Origin: a virus
Strand: one strand, 5' to 3'
DNA: 64,000 nt
IMG/VR virus record: IMGVR_UViG_3300042402_001758
Span: 1 to 64,000 of that record
Translations under genes and position numbers: made by a program
The notes under the pieces: generated by a model
Told to the model about the DNA's origin: nothing
Database searches by the model: none
Seen by the model: only the letters and a program-made list of their open reading frames with translations
Shown here: positions 18,706-26,527 of the stretch, piece by piece
Layout: every line of letters starts with the position of its first letter
Position numbering within the stretch: the stretch's first letter is position 1

Positions 18706-20088
18706 ATGGCATTGAAATTAAGACAAGGGTTAGCTAGCGACAGACTAAGCATAACTCCTGCCAGCGGAGAATTAATTTATACTACTGACACTAAACAACT
18801 CTATGTAGGCGATGGATCTACAGCAGGAGGCAATAGTATCAGCGGTGCTATACCAGTTACTATCAATAGCTTATCCGATGTTGTTATTAACAGTGCCACT
18901 AATGGACAAGTATTAAAATTTGATGGTACGAATTGGATAAATGGCACTGACAATACTGGTGCAGGTTCAACAAATTTAGACGGTCTAACTGACGTAGTTA
19001 TTACTAGTGCTACTACTGGTCAAATTTTAAAATATAACGGAACTAATTGGATTAATGCTGCTGAAACTGGTGGCGGCGGATCAATGACGTCTTTCAGCAT
19101 TACTGGCGATGACAGCACTACTACTAGATCAATCACAGATGGTGAGACAATAAATTTCCTAGGCGGCGGATCAATAACTGTAAGCGTGACTGGTGGAGAT
19201 CAAATACTTATTACCAACGACGAGCGTGTACAAGTAGGAACTGCTGGCTCAATTGCATTTTATCGTAATAACGCAAGCAACGTAGAAGGTACAGATACTG
19301 GTTCATTAAGTTTCGATGAGCCTACCGGTAAATTATTCTCTACTAGACTAGAAACTAATCTTATCTATACCGATAGTGCCATCTTACCTATCGTTAATAG
19401 AAGTGTGTCTAATCCGTTCGTTACTCTCGGTGGCACAATTGATTCAACTGAATATAGTACAAAACTATTAGTACAAAATGTAGATTTTGATCCTAATCTT
19501 ACACATACTGTTTTTAAAAATGTATACGATACTCAATTTGTTAACGCTGCAATTTTTGCCAGATCTAGAGGAACGTTAGCCACAGAAACAGCAGTGCAAA
19601 TTGGAGATTATCTAGGCACAATTATAATGTCAGGTAATGACGGCACTGTTCAACGAGGATCTACATTTATAACTACGCAAGTAGAAGCAGTAAGTTCAGG
19701 ATATGTAAATGGTTCATTGGTCCTAGGAACTAATGATAATGTAGGAACTCCCCAACCTATAATTATATTAACTAGTAAAAAATATGCTACATTTGGTGGA
19801 CCGATTACTGTTCCTCCTCAAGAATTAGATTTTTCTAGTGGTAATATTACACTAGCTTTCGATGACATCGCGTCCAATTATATGTATTCGACAGGTATGA
19901 GTACAAACAGAGATTTAACTTTGCCTAGTCCTTCTAGTACTATCTCAGGATTACGTATTTGTATTATCAATAAAGATGCTACTTGGGTAATAACTGCTAA
20001 GTACGGTTTAACAACAATTACAACAGTAAACGCTTTAGCTGTTAAAGAAATCTATTGCGACGGTACTGCTTGGAACGTCTTATACTAA
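18706..20088 (+). CDS. Tail fibre with Mtd-N-like start and GQxLKxxGTNWIN repeats
   Basis: 460 aa. It begins MALKLRQGLASDRLSITPASGELIYTTDTKQLYVGDGST, the Mtd-N-like fibre start. Two tandem units follow (LSDVVINSATNGQVLKFDGTNWIN and LTDVVITSATTGQILKYNGTNWIN), a phage fibre shaft repeat. The distal region is beta-rich and ends GTAWNVLY. Likely a receptor-binding fibre. The gene ends six bases before the inverted repeat that holds the next late promoter. Confidence 0.8.
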   Translation: MALKLRQGLASDRLSITPASGELIYTTDTKQLYVGDGSTAGGNSISGAIPVTINSLSDVVINSATNGQVLKFDGTNWINGTDNTGAGSTNLDGLTDVVITSATTGQILKYNGTNWINAAETGGGGSMTSFSITGDDSTTTRSITDGETINFLGGGSITVSVTGGDQILITNDERVQVGTAGSIAFYRNNASNVEGTDTGSLSFDEPTGKLFSTRLETNLIYTDSAILPIVNRSVSNPFVTLGGTIDSTEYSTKLLVQNVDFDPNLTHTVFKNVYDTQFVNAAIFARSRGTLATETAVQIGDYLGTIIMSGNDGTVQRGSTFITTQVEAVSSGYVNGSLVLGTNDNVGTPQPIIILTSKKYATFGGPITVPPQELDFSSGNITLAFDDIASNYMYSTGMSTNRDLTLPSPSSTISGLRICIINKDATWVITAKYGLTTITTVNALAVKEIYCDGTAWNVLY

Positions 20089-20093
20089 GAAAG

Positions 20094-20127
20094 GATAATC
20101 CTATAAATATGTAATAATAGGATTATC
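20094..20127 (+). promoter_or_regulatory. Perfect late promoter TATAAATA inside an 11-bp inverted repeat (RBS switch)
   Basis: GATAATCCTAT (20094-20104) and ATAGGATTATC (20117-20127) are perfect inverted copies with a 12-nt loop. TATAAATA, identical to the T4 late consensus, occupies 20102-20109. The right arm holds AGGA, the Shine-Dalgarno for the ATG at 20130. Late transcripts should begin near 20115, without the left arm, leaving AGGA free; read-through RNA would bury it. Confidence 0.65.
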
Positions 20128-20129
20128 TA

Positions 20130-22715
20130 ATGTTAGATATTTGGACTGAACGATCAGGATATAATTTTGGCACTATCCCAGAAAGAACCGCTGTTAATAT
20201 TTCATTACCTCTAATAAGCCCATTAGGGCCAGGAATTGAATACACTGTTATTTCTGGTCAGCTACCGCCAGGTCTGAGATTAGAAAATTCATCCATAGTA
20301 GGAACAGCTTTTGAAGTTCCGAGAGATACAGAATTTAAATTTGTCGTTAGAGCTAGATTAGGTACAGATTTCTCAGATAGAACTTTTTTTATCAATGTCA
20401 CTGGTGCTGATATACCAGAATGGAATATTGCAGCAGGTGCACTTCCAGTAGGTCCTAATGATGCATATTATATTTTAGACAGTTCGTATATAGATTTTCA
20501 ACTGTCCGTTACAGATACAGATACTGCTGCTGGACAAGAGTTAAAATATTTTATTCCTAGCGGTGGCGGCGAGCTACCTCCAGGATTAATTTTAACGGAC
20601 AGTGGAAGAATTGTAGGTTGGGTACAACCGGTTTTAGCTCCTCCTTTAGCTAAGGGTAATGGCAGATTTGATAAACAACTGTTTGATGAGTATGCTTATG
20701 ATTACGGATTAAGACCAACTAATGGCTATGACAGTTTTATTTTTGATTTGTTGACGTTTGATTTTGGAACTGAAAGTTTACCTCCAAGAAAATTAAATAG
20801 AAACTTTGAATTCAATGTCATAGTAACCGATGGAGACAGTCAATCTGCAAGAAAATTTAGAATCTTTGTAGTCGGAGATGATTTTTTTAGAGCAGACAAC
20901 ACTGTAACTACAGCAGGAAACAATACTTTTACCGCAGATATTACTTACGCAAGAGCACCTATTTGGACTACTCCTAATTTCTTAGGAACATTTAGAGCAA
21001 ACAATTATAAGACATTTAAATTAGATACCTACGAAGCTCTTGTTGTAGGTCCTATTGTGTATTCTTTAGAAAGTGTAAATCCAGAAATTTTTGGTGTATC
21101 TTACACTACTAGCATGACCGAAAATAAAATTGGCACAAATAAATTAAGATTAAAAAATGTAAAGGGGATCCCCTTAGTAGGACATAAGATACAACTTTCA
21201 GAATACGTTGAAAATGCCAGCGCCACAGTTTATACAATTTCCAATGTTGTAAAAATATCAGAGACAGATTATTTGTTAACTATTGTTGGTAATTTTACTA
21301 GTACTATTCCAAATTTTACCAATTTGTATTTAGGTACAGATAGTATATTACCTCCTGGTATGTTATTTGATCCAACAACCAGCGAAGTATTTGGTGTTTT
21401 ACCTTATCAAACTGCTATTACTAAAGATTATAAGTTTACCGTTAAGGCTACTCGATTCACAGAAAAAGGGGAAACTGCTAGCAGTAAGAGAATATTCACT
21501 GCTAGAATAATTGGAGAAATTGATTCAACTATCGTTTGGAACACTGACAGCAATTTAGGATCAATTGGTGCAAATTATGTTAGTACGTTAAGCATCAGTG
21601 CTACTACTACTTTTACACAATCTCCTGTATTATATTTCTTAATCAGCGGGCAACTACCACCTGGATTAACATTAAATTTTGACGGAGAAATAGTAGGTAA
21701 AGTAAATCAATTTGAAATTGATAATACTCCCGGATTAATACTGTTCGACGGAGGAGCATTAACTTTTGACGACGGTGAAACTACTATCGATAGATCTTAT
21801 TCGTTCGAAGTCGAGGCAAGAGATGTGTTAGGATACAGTGCAGTTAGACGAACATTCACTATCAACATAGACACTCCTAATGACAGATTATTCAGTAACT
21901 TAATCGTAAAACCGTTTTTAAAAACAGATCAAAGAAATGTTTGGAAATCTTTCATTAATGATCCAGATATTTTTGAAAATAATTCAATTTATAGACCTAG
22001 TGATCCAAACTTTGGTATACAAAAAGATTTAAAAATGTTAGTGTATGCTGGTATCGAAACTAAAACAGCGGCAGAAGTTGTAGGCATGACTGGAAGAAAT
22101 CATAAACCTAAAAGATTCAAATTAGGATCAATAAAAACTGCCATAGCTACAGTGCCGTATACAGATACCGTTGTTTATGAAGTAGTTTATCTAGAAGTGT
22201 TCGATCCACTAGAAATAGGAAAAAAATATTTGCCTACTCCGGTAGTAACTTCAAAACAATCTAGATTAATTACTGTAGATCAAAACAATCAATTTTACGC
22301 AGGACCATTTGATCAAAATACACCTAGTTTTTCCAGAGCTAATCCATTTCTAGCCACTGTGGATCGATCAGATGTTTTCGCCAGCGATCCCGAATCTTCA
22401 TTAAAATTTGCCAGCAGTATTTCAATTTGGCGTAAAAGAATTAGAGAATTAGGATTAATAGACAGTAATTATTTGCCACTATGGATGCGCAGTATTCAAC
22501 TTGGGCAAGTACAACCCCTCGGGTATATTACTGCTATTCCTATTTGCTATTGTAAACCTGGAAAATCCACTGATATATTATTAAGAATTAAAAATAGCGG
22601 ATTTGATTTTAGCCAAATTGATTATACTATTGATAGATATATCATAGATGCAGTTACCGGATATAGTAAAGATAAATATATTGCTTTCAGAAACGACAGG
22701 ACCACAATATCATGA
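20130..22715 (+). CDS. Virion protein with He_PIG/Ig-like repeats (861 aa)
   Basis: At least four repeats of the putative-Ig He_PIG type are visible through their SGQLPPGL core: ISGQLPPGLRLENSSIVGT, GGGELPPGLILTDSGRIVG, DSILPPGMLFDPTTSEVFG and ISGQLPPGLTLNFDGEIVG, each followed by a strand such as YKFTVKATRF or FKFVVRARLG. These domains occur in bacterial and phage surface adhesins. The C-terminal about 270 residues, with SIWRKRIRELGLIDSNYLPLW, are different and may attach to the tail or baseplate. Expressed from the consensus late promoter just upstream. Stop and next start overlap (ATGA). Confidence 0.82.
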   Translation: MLDIWTERSGYNFGTIPERTAVNISLPLISPLGPGIEYTVISGQLPPGLRLENSSIVGTAFEVPRDTEFKFVVRARLGTDFSDRTFFINVTGADIPEWNIAAGALPVGPNDAYYILDSSYIDFQLSVTDTDTAAGQELKYFIPSGGGELPPGLILTDSGRIVGWVQPVLAPPLAKGNGRFDKQLFDEYAYDYGLRPTNGYDSFIFDLLTFDFGTESLPPRKLNRNFEFNVIVTDGDSQSARKFRIFVVGDDFFRADNTVTTAGNNTFTADITYARAPIWTTPNFLGTFRANNYKTFKLDTYEALVVGPIVYSLESVNPEIFGVSYTTSMTENKIGTNKLRLKNVKGIPLVGHKIQLSEYVENASATVYTISNVVKISETDYLLTIVGNFTSTIPNFTNLYLGTDSILPPGMLFDPTTSEVFGVLPYQTAITKDYKFTVKATRFTEKGETASSKRIFTARIIGEIDSTIVWNTDSNLGSIGANYVSTLSISATTTFTQSPVLYFLISGQLPPGLTLNFDGEIVGKVNQFEIDNTPGLILFDGGALTFDDGETTIDRSYSFEVEARDVLGYSAVRRTFTINIDTPNDRLFSNLIVKPFLKTDQRNVWKSFINDPDIFENNSIYRPSDPNFGIQKDLKMLVYAGIETKTAAEVVGMTGRNHKPKRFKLGSIKTAIATVPYTDTVVYEVVYLEVFDPLEIGKKYLPTPVVTSKQSRLITVDQNNQFYAGPFDQNTPSFSRANPFLATVDRSDVFASDPESSLKFASSISIWRKRIRELGLIDSNYLPLWMRSIQLGQVQPLGYITAIPICYCKPGKSTDILLRIKNSGFDFSQIDYTIDRYIIDAVTGYSKDKYIAFRNDRTTIS

Positions 22716-23278
22716 GCTCAATAGTTTTTAGTACCATCGACGAAGAATTTCCAATAGCAGGAAAAGATAATAATAGTCAAGGATTTAGAGACAATTTTAA
22801 CATCATAAAAAATGCATTATCTACTGCTAGAACTGAAATTGGAAATTTAGAATTAAACACAGCAAAAACCAACGATGACAACGATTTCAATGGAGTAATT
22901 ATTGGAAATGCTGAAATTAGAAGATTATATCATTCTGTAGATAATCAACCTGGAGTATCAGGTGATGTTACGTTAGATACTCGAGATGCAGATTTGTTTA
23001 AACTTAGTTGTACTGGCAATGCTAATTTTATTTTAAGTCAATGGCCAGCCGATAATTTATATCGAAAAATATTTTTGCATATTAATACAACCAGCACAGA
23101 AGTTGATTTTACAGTAAATTTCACTTCGTCATCGCCTGGAGGATTAACTAGAAAAGAATCGTCTTTAACTCTTCCTTTCAGTACAGGTCTAGTTGTAGAC
23201 GTTACACATATTTTTGAAGTTAGTACCCTAGACGGCGGCGACAATATTTTTGTAAAACATGTAGGAACCTTCTCTTAA
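22712..23278 (+). CDS. Structural protein with divergent anchor motif
   Basis: 188 aa. FPIAGKDNNSQGFRDNFNIIKNAL at residues about 14-37 is a divergent copy of the anchor motif (GxGDxxRxAFxKVNENF). A short probable coiled coil (STARTEIGNLELNTAK) and a compact beta domain follow. It lies between the Ig-repeat protein and a small coiled-coil protein with overlapping starts and stops, suggesting a baseplate-linked product translated in series. Specific role not recognised. Confidence 0.7.
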   Translation: MSSIVFSTIDEEFPIAGKDNNSQGFRDNFNIIKNALSTARTEIGNLELNTAKTNDDNDFNGVIIGNAEIRRLYHSVDNQPGVSGDVTLDTRDADLFKLSCTGNANFILSQWPADNLYRKIFLHINTTSTEVDFTVNFTSSSPGGLTRKESSLTLPFSTGLVVDVTHIFEVSTLDGGDNIFVKHVGTFS

Positions 23279-23508
23279 TGCATCCATTAGTAGACGATCT
23301 TGCCGATTTGAAAGATCCAGAATTAGAAAATAAAATTCTGGATCTTAGTAAAAAATATTGGCAAACAAGAAACTCGAATGTTCAACATCAAATTAGAATG
23401 TTATTAGATGTATATAATGACGAACTTCGAAATCGTAGATCAAAACTTTTACAACAACAATTAGAAAATCGAAATCAAGATCTTGACAAATTAATAAAAG
23501 TTAATTAA
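23278..23508 (+). CDS. Small helical protein, function unknown
   Basis: 76 aa, almost entirely helical and charged (DLADLKDPELENKILDLSKKYWQTRN...RNRRSKLLQQQLENRNQDLDKL), probably a coiled coil. The first base of its ATG is the last base of the preceding stop (TAATG), so it belongs to the late structural operon. A sigma70-type promoter for the next gene lies in its last codons. It may be a scaffold or tail-assembly helper; I do not recognise a family. Confidence 0.65.
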   Translation: MHPLVDDLADLKDPELENKILDLSKKYWQTRNSNVQHQIRMLLDVYNDELRNRRSKLLQQQLENRNQDLDKLIKVN

Positions 23509-23511
23509 AAT
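23483..23511 (+). promoter_or_regulatory. Sigma70-type early promoter, apparently leaderless
   Basis: TTGACA (23483-23488), 17-bp spacer, TAAAAT (23506-23511). The predicted start, seven bases after the -10, is the A of the ATG at 23518, so the mRNA would have no leader. No Shine-Dalgarno is visible before that ATG, in agreement. Confidence 0.6.
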
Positions 23512-23517
23512 AACTTT

Positions 23518-24003
23518 ATGAAAATTAGTCCTACTGGTCAGTCTATTTTTGACGACAAAGATATATTTGAACTTCTTTATACCAACGAGTTAGATATTTT
23601 AGAAAATATCATATCTGAATCCAGCTACGATATAGAACGTTTAGAAATATTTTCAAATTTAAAAATACAAAAAAATAACTCAGAAAATTTAGATGATCAA
23701 TTACAAAAAAATTGGTTCGTCCCTGATGAGTATAAAAATTTGGATATAGAAGGATATCTTGTTCATATATGTCCAAAAGAACACTATCAACGTCTAATAG
23801 AAGAACTTCAAGAATACAGGGCCAGAAATATGATAGATTTGCTACGTTGGCTCAAATATTTTGTCGATACTTGTAGAAAAAATAATATAGTCTGGGGAGT
23901 AGGACGAGGATCTAGTGTGGCTAGTTATGTGCTATTTTTGTTAGATGTGCATAAAATTGATAGTATCAAATATAAATTAAATTGGCAAGAATTTTTAAGA
24001 TAA
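23518..24003 (+). CDS. Truncated DnaE (family C polymerase)-like fragment protein
   Basis: 161 aa. Residues 125-161, with GVGRGSSVASYV and the end LNWQEFLR, match the start of the bacterial Pol III alpha polymerase core (GRGSAAGSLVAYLLGIT...FERFL). The protein stops immediately before the place where DnaE has its catalytic PDFDxD aspartates, and there is no PHP domain. It cannot be a polymerase. It may bind DNA, a nucleotide or a host replisome partner, or be a domesticated decoy (inference). The N-terminal 120 residues are acidic and unlike DnaE to my eye. Transcribed from its own apparently leaderless promoter. Confidence 0.7.
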   Translation: MKISPTGQSIFDDKDIFELLYTNELDILENIISESSYDIERLEIFSNLKIQKNNSENLDDQLQKNWFVPDEYKNLDIEGYLVHICPKEHYQRLIEELQEYRARNMIDLLRWLKYFVDTCRKNNIVWGVGRGSSVASYVLFLLDVHKIDSIKYKLNWQEFLR

Positions 24004-24027
24004 GTAAGTATATTATAGGAGTTTATT

Positions 24028-24267
24028 ATGGGAATGAAAGAACAACCACGTAAAGTTTATAAAACAATGCAGGGTAAAGAACTTGATTTAGACAAACTTA
24101 GAATGAAGAATGAAATGACATTAGCTGTCGGAAATGTTAGAGTAAATGCCCGAGGAGATGAACTAGGTCCTGGTGGAAAAATTATTAAGAAAAGAGAAGA
24201 TATTATGACAGAATATCATACTGATTCTAAAAATATTATCATGCCTAAGAATAAAGGTGAAGCATGA
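24028..24267 (+). CDS. Conserved-looking small phage protein, function unknown
   Basis: 79 aa, charged, no membrane segment. Distinctive core ELDLDKLRMKNEMTLAVGNVRVNARGDELGPGGKIIKK. A strong ribosome site (TAGGAG) precedes the ATG, and the stop overlaps the co-chaperonin start by four bases (ATGA), suggesting coupled translation. I recall similar proteins in other T4-like marine phages but cannot name a function. Confidence 0.65.
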   Translation: MGMKEQPRKVYKTMQGKELDLDKLRMKNEMTLAVGNVRVNARGDELGPGGKIIKKREDIMTEYHTDSKNIIMPKNKGEA

Positions 24268-24608
24268 ACGTAGTTCAAGGAAAAATAAAACCACTCAAAA
24301 AAAATATATTAATAACTGACATGGAGTTCGGTGAAGAAAGAACTAGTTCAGGAATTATTATACAAAAATTAGATGGTAAATTAGAAGGAATTAAACCTCG
24401 ATGGGGCCGTGTATGGGCTATAGGGCCTGAAGTTACAGATCTTAAAATTGGTGATTGGGTATGTGTTGCTCACGGTAGGTGGACTAGAGGTATCAAAGTT
24501 ATGGATGAAACAGCAGGTGAAATCGTTATTAGAAAAATTGATAATGATGAAATTCTAATTGTTTCTGATGAAAAACCTGCAGACATACAAGTAGGGGAAG
24601 GATCCTGA
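24264..24608 (+). CDS. GroES/gp31-like co-chaperonin
   Basis: 114 aa, length of T4 gp31. The GroES beta-barrel pattern is visible: IKPLKKNILI, then the mobile-loop region ERTSSGIIIQK, GRVWAIGPEVTDLKIGDWVCVAHG, and IVIRKIDNDEILIV near the C-terminus. The SSGIII tripeptide region is where GroES-type loops contact GroEL. T4 gp31 replaces GroES to fold the major capsid protein; this one likely caps the host GroEL in the same way. Translationally linked to the genes on both sides (ATGA overlaps). Confidence 0.88.
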   Translation: MNVVQGKIKPLKKNILITDMEFGEERTSSGIIIQKLDGKLEGIKPRWGRVWAIGPEVTDLKIGDWVCVAHGRWTRGIKVMDETAGEIVIRKIDNDEILIVSDEKPADIQVGEGS

Positions 24609-24970
24609 TGACTAATTTGTTTAAGGATCAAGAAAGATTCATGCGAGCTTGCGATCAAGATGTAGATGATTTTAACCAGAATCAATTCAATATGTACTTA
24701 GGATTGATTGAAGAAGAAACCAAAGAACTTTCTACAGCAATTAGTAATCATGATCAAGTAGAAACATTAGATGCATTAATTGATATTCTAGTTGTTACTA
24801 TTGGTGCTATTCATTCGATGGGAGCAGATGGCGAAGGAGCATGGAACGAAGTCATGCGCACCAACTTTGCCAAAATTGATTCCGAAACTGGTAAAGTTCG
24901 AAAACGCGAAGACGGCAAAGTTCTTAAACCAGAAGGCTGGTCTCCACCAAATCTAAAACCTTACATCTAA
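24608..24970 (+). CDS. MazG-like/PRA-PH all-alpha NTP pyrophosphohydrolase
   Basis: 120 aa. The EExxE...ExxD metal-binding pattern of all-alpha NTP-PPases is present: GLIEEETKELSTAI and ETLDALIDILVVTIGAI. These enzymes hydrolyse NTPs or dNTPs to the monophosphate plus PPi; phage MazG proteins are thought to clean nucleotide pools or affect (p)ppGpp, though for cyanophage MazG dGTP/dCTP are the better substrates (general knowledge). The C-terminal KVRKREDGKVLKPEGWSPPNL is typical of phage members. The first base of its ATG is the last base of the preceding stop. Confidence 0.85.
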   Translation: MTNLFKDQERFMRACDQDVDDFNQNQFNMYLGLIEEETKELSTAISNHDQVETLDALIDILVVTIGAIHSMGADGEGAWNEVMRTNFAKIDSETGKVRKREDGKVLKPEGWSPPNLKPYI

Positions 24971-24974
24971 TCAA

Positions 24975-24992
24975 AGGGCCTTGACTGGCCCT
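24975..24992 (+). terminator. Hairpin whose loop is a promoter -35
   Basis: AGGGCC-TTGACT-GGCCCT, a 6-bp GC-rich stem followed by ATTATTTT, so a weak intrinsic terminator for the MazG-like operon. The 6-nt loop TTGACT is also the -35 box of the next promoter. Confidence 0.65.
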
Positions 24993-25009
24993 ATTATTTT
25001 CTCTATAAT
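24981..25009 (+). promoter_or_regulatory. Sigma70-type early promoter before clamp-loader operon
   Basis: TTGACT (24981-24986), 17-bp spacer, TATAAT (25004-25009). Predicted start near 25016, then AGAAAGGA and the ATG at 25027. The -35 lies in the loop of the terminator hairpin. Confidence 0.7.
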
Positions 25010-25026
25010 ATTAGAAAGGATCAAAT

Positions 25027-25176
25027 ATGACTGAAAAAGATAAACTTGAGCAATCTGTAATAGACTTGCACAACATAGCAAGATTTATTGAACAAAAAAT
25101 TGGTATAGGACTTCTAAGTGAAGATATTAGAAAATGTGCGGATAGATTGCATGAATTAACTAAAGAGGTGTATTAA
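25027..25176 (+). CDS. Small helical protein (49 aa) leading the clamp-loader operon
   Basis: MTEKDKLEQSVIDLHNIAR start, then a helical, charged sequence ending LHELTKEVY; no transmembrane segment. It has a good ribosome site (AAAGGA) seven bases from the ATG and lies directly behind a strong early promoter; the stop TAA shares its last base with the gp44 start. Function unknown. Position suggests a regulator or host-interaction peptide expressed with the clamp loader. Confidence 0.7.
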   Translation: MTEKDKLEQSVIDLHNIARFIEQKIGIGLLSEDIRKCADRLHELTKEVY

Positions 25177-26090
25177 TGAAAGAGCTATGGGTAGAAAAAT
25201 ATCGCCCTAAAACACTCGATGGATATGTATTTCGAGATTCACATCAAAAAGAACAAATAGAAAGTTGGGTTAAACAAGAAAGCATTCCCCATTTACTTTT
25301 TAGCGGAAATGCAGGTATTGGAAAAACTACATTAGCTAAAATTTTATTAAATGAATTAGAAATCAATGATTTAGATGTTTTAGAAATTAATGCAAGCCGT
25401 ACAAACAGTGTAGAAGATGTTAGAGACAAAATTGTAAATTTTGTCCAAATGATTCCTTTTGGAAATTTTAAGGTGGTATTATTAGATGAAGCTGATTATC
25501 TTAGTCCTAATGCGCAGGCTGCTCTCAGGGGTGTCATGGAAGAGTATCATACGACTTCTCGTTTTATCCTCACCTGTAACTACCCTAATCGCATTATCCC
25601 TGCTATACATTCACGATGTCAAGGATTTCACGTTGAGCGAACGGATATTACTGAGTTTACCGCTCGTGTTGCTACTATTCTTGTTAGCGAAGCGATTGAT
25701 TTTGAGTTGGATACACTTGATACGTTCGTGAAAGCAACTTATCCAGATTTGCGTAAATGTATTAATACTGTACAAATGAATAGTTTATCTGGTACATTAC
25801 ATACTCCCGAAAAGGGAGATACTGGAGAACAAGATTACAAAATTGAAATGGTAGAACTATTCAAAAAAGGTAAAATATCGGACGCACGTAAACTTGTTTG
25901 TAGTCAAGCTAGACCTGAAGAGATGGAAGAAATTTTCAGATGGTTGTACGACAATGTTGCAATCTTTGGTGACGATGAGCGTCAAGAAAAAGCAATTTTG
26001 TTTATCAAACAAGGCTTAGTAGATCATACTCTAGTCAGTGATCCAGAGATTAATCTTGCAGCAACACTAATAAGACTGTCGCATATCTAA
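25176..26090 (+). CDS. 44: Clamp-loader ATPase large subunit (gp44)
   Basis: 304 aa, near the 319 aa of T4 gp44. AAA+ features: N-terminal WVEKYRPKTLDGYV (RFC box II), Walker A GNAGIGKT (44-51), Walker B LLDEAD (102-107), and IHSRCQGF (the SRC sensor/arginine-finger motif). It loads the gp45 clamp on DNA using ATP. In T4 the partner gp62 is encoded next door; here the following gene is a DUF2452 protein and no gp62-like gene was recognised in the window. Confidence 0.95.
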   Translation: MKELWVEKYRPKTLDGYVFRDSHQKEQIESWVKQESIPHLLFSGNAGIGKTTLAKILLNELEINDLDVLEINASRTNSVEDVRDKIVNFVQMIPFGNFKVVLLDEADYLSPNAQAALRGVMEEYHTTSRFILTCNYPNRIIPAIHSRCQGFHVERTDITEFTARVATILVSEAIDFELDTLDTFVKATYPDLRKCINTVQMNSLSGTLHTPEKGDTGEQDYKIEMVELFKKGKISDARKLVCSQARPEEMEEIFRWLYDNVAIFGDDERQEKAILFIKQGLVDHTLVSDPEINLAATLIRLSHI

Positions 26091-26527
26091 TGGAATTAGA
26101 TCCTAAGGATCCTGAAAGACGTAATAGTTTAACCTATCCAATGGAGGTAGGGGCACCTAAGTTCGATTTAGTGCCTGTTACTAAACAAAAAGACATAATG
26201 CTTAATGTAGCAAGACTACATGCTCAGCAAGAATATGAACGCATTATGGAAGTAGTAAGAGTAATGCAACGTCAAGCAGATCAAATAAAACGTAGAATAG
26301 AAATTACAGATGCAGTTCATGCATCAGAATATCAATTCCAAGTATACCATAATCAAATATATTGGTTAATATTTGACAGTAAAGATAATAAAACTAGACT
26401 AAGCCCTATGGGCCCGAACGACTGGACTACTGGATCACCTGACAAATACAAATATATTGCTAGAGTGAAATGGTTAGGAGATTATACTTGGTTAGAAGTA
26501 GATGAAAAAGGAAATCCTATAGCATGA
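26090..26527 (+). CDS. DUF2452-family protein
   Basis: 145 aa. The pattern fits DUF2452: an N-terminal YPMEVGAPKFDLVPV, a long helix with QADQIKRRIEITDAVHASEY, then YHNQIYWLIF, LSPMGPNDW and YIARVKWLGDYTWLEVDE. Function of the family is unknown. It takes the place where gp62 follows gp44 in T4, with TAATG and ATGA overlaps on either side, so it is produced together with the clamp loader and dCMP deaminase. Whether it substitutes for gp62 is speculation. Confidence 0.75.
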   Translation: MELDPKDPERRNSLTYPMEVGAPKFDLVPVTKQKDIMLNVARLHAQQEYERIMEVVRVMQRQADQIKRRIEITDAVHASEYQFQVYHNQIYWLIFDSKDNKTRLSPMGPNDWTTGSPDKYKYIARVKWLGDYTWLEVDEKGNPIA

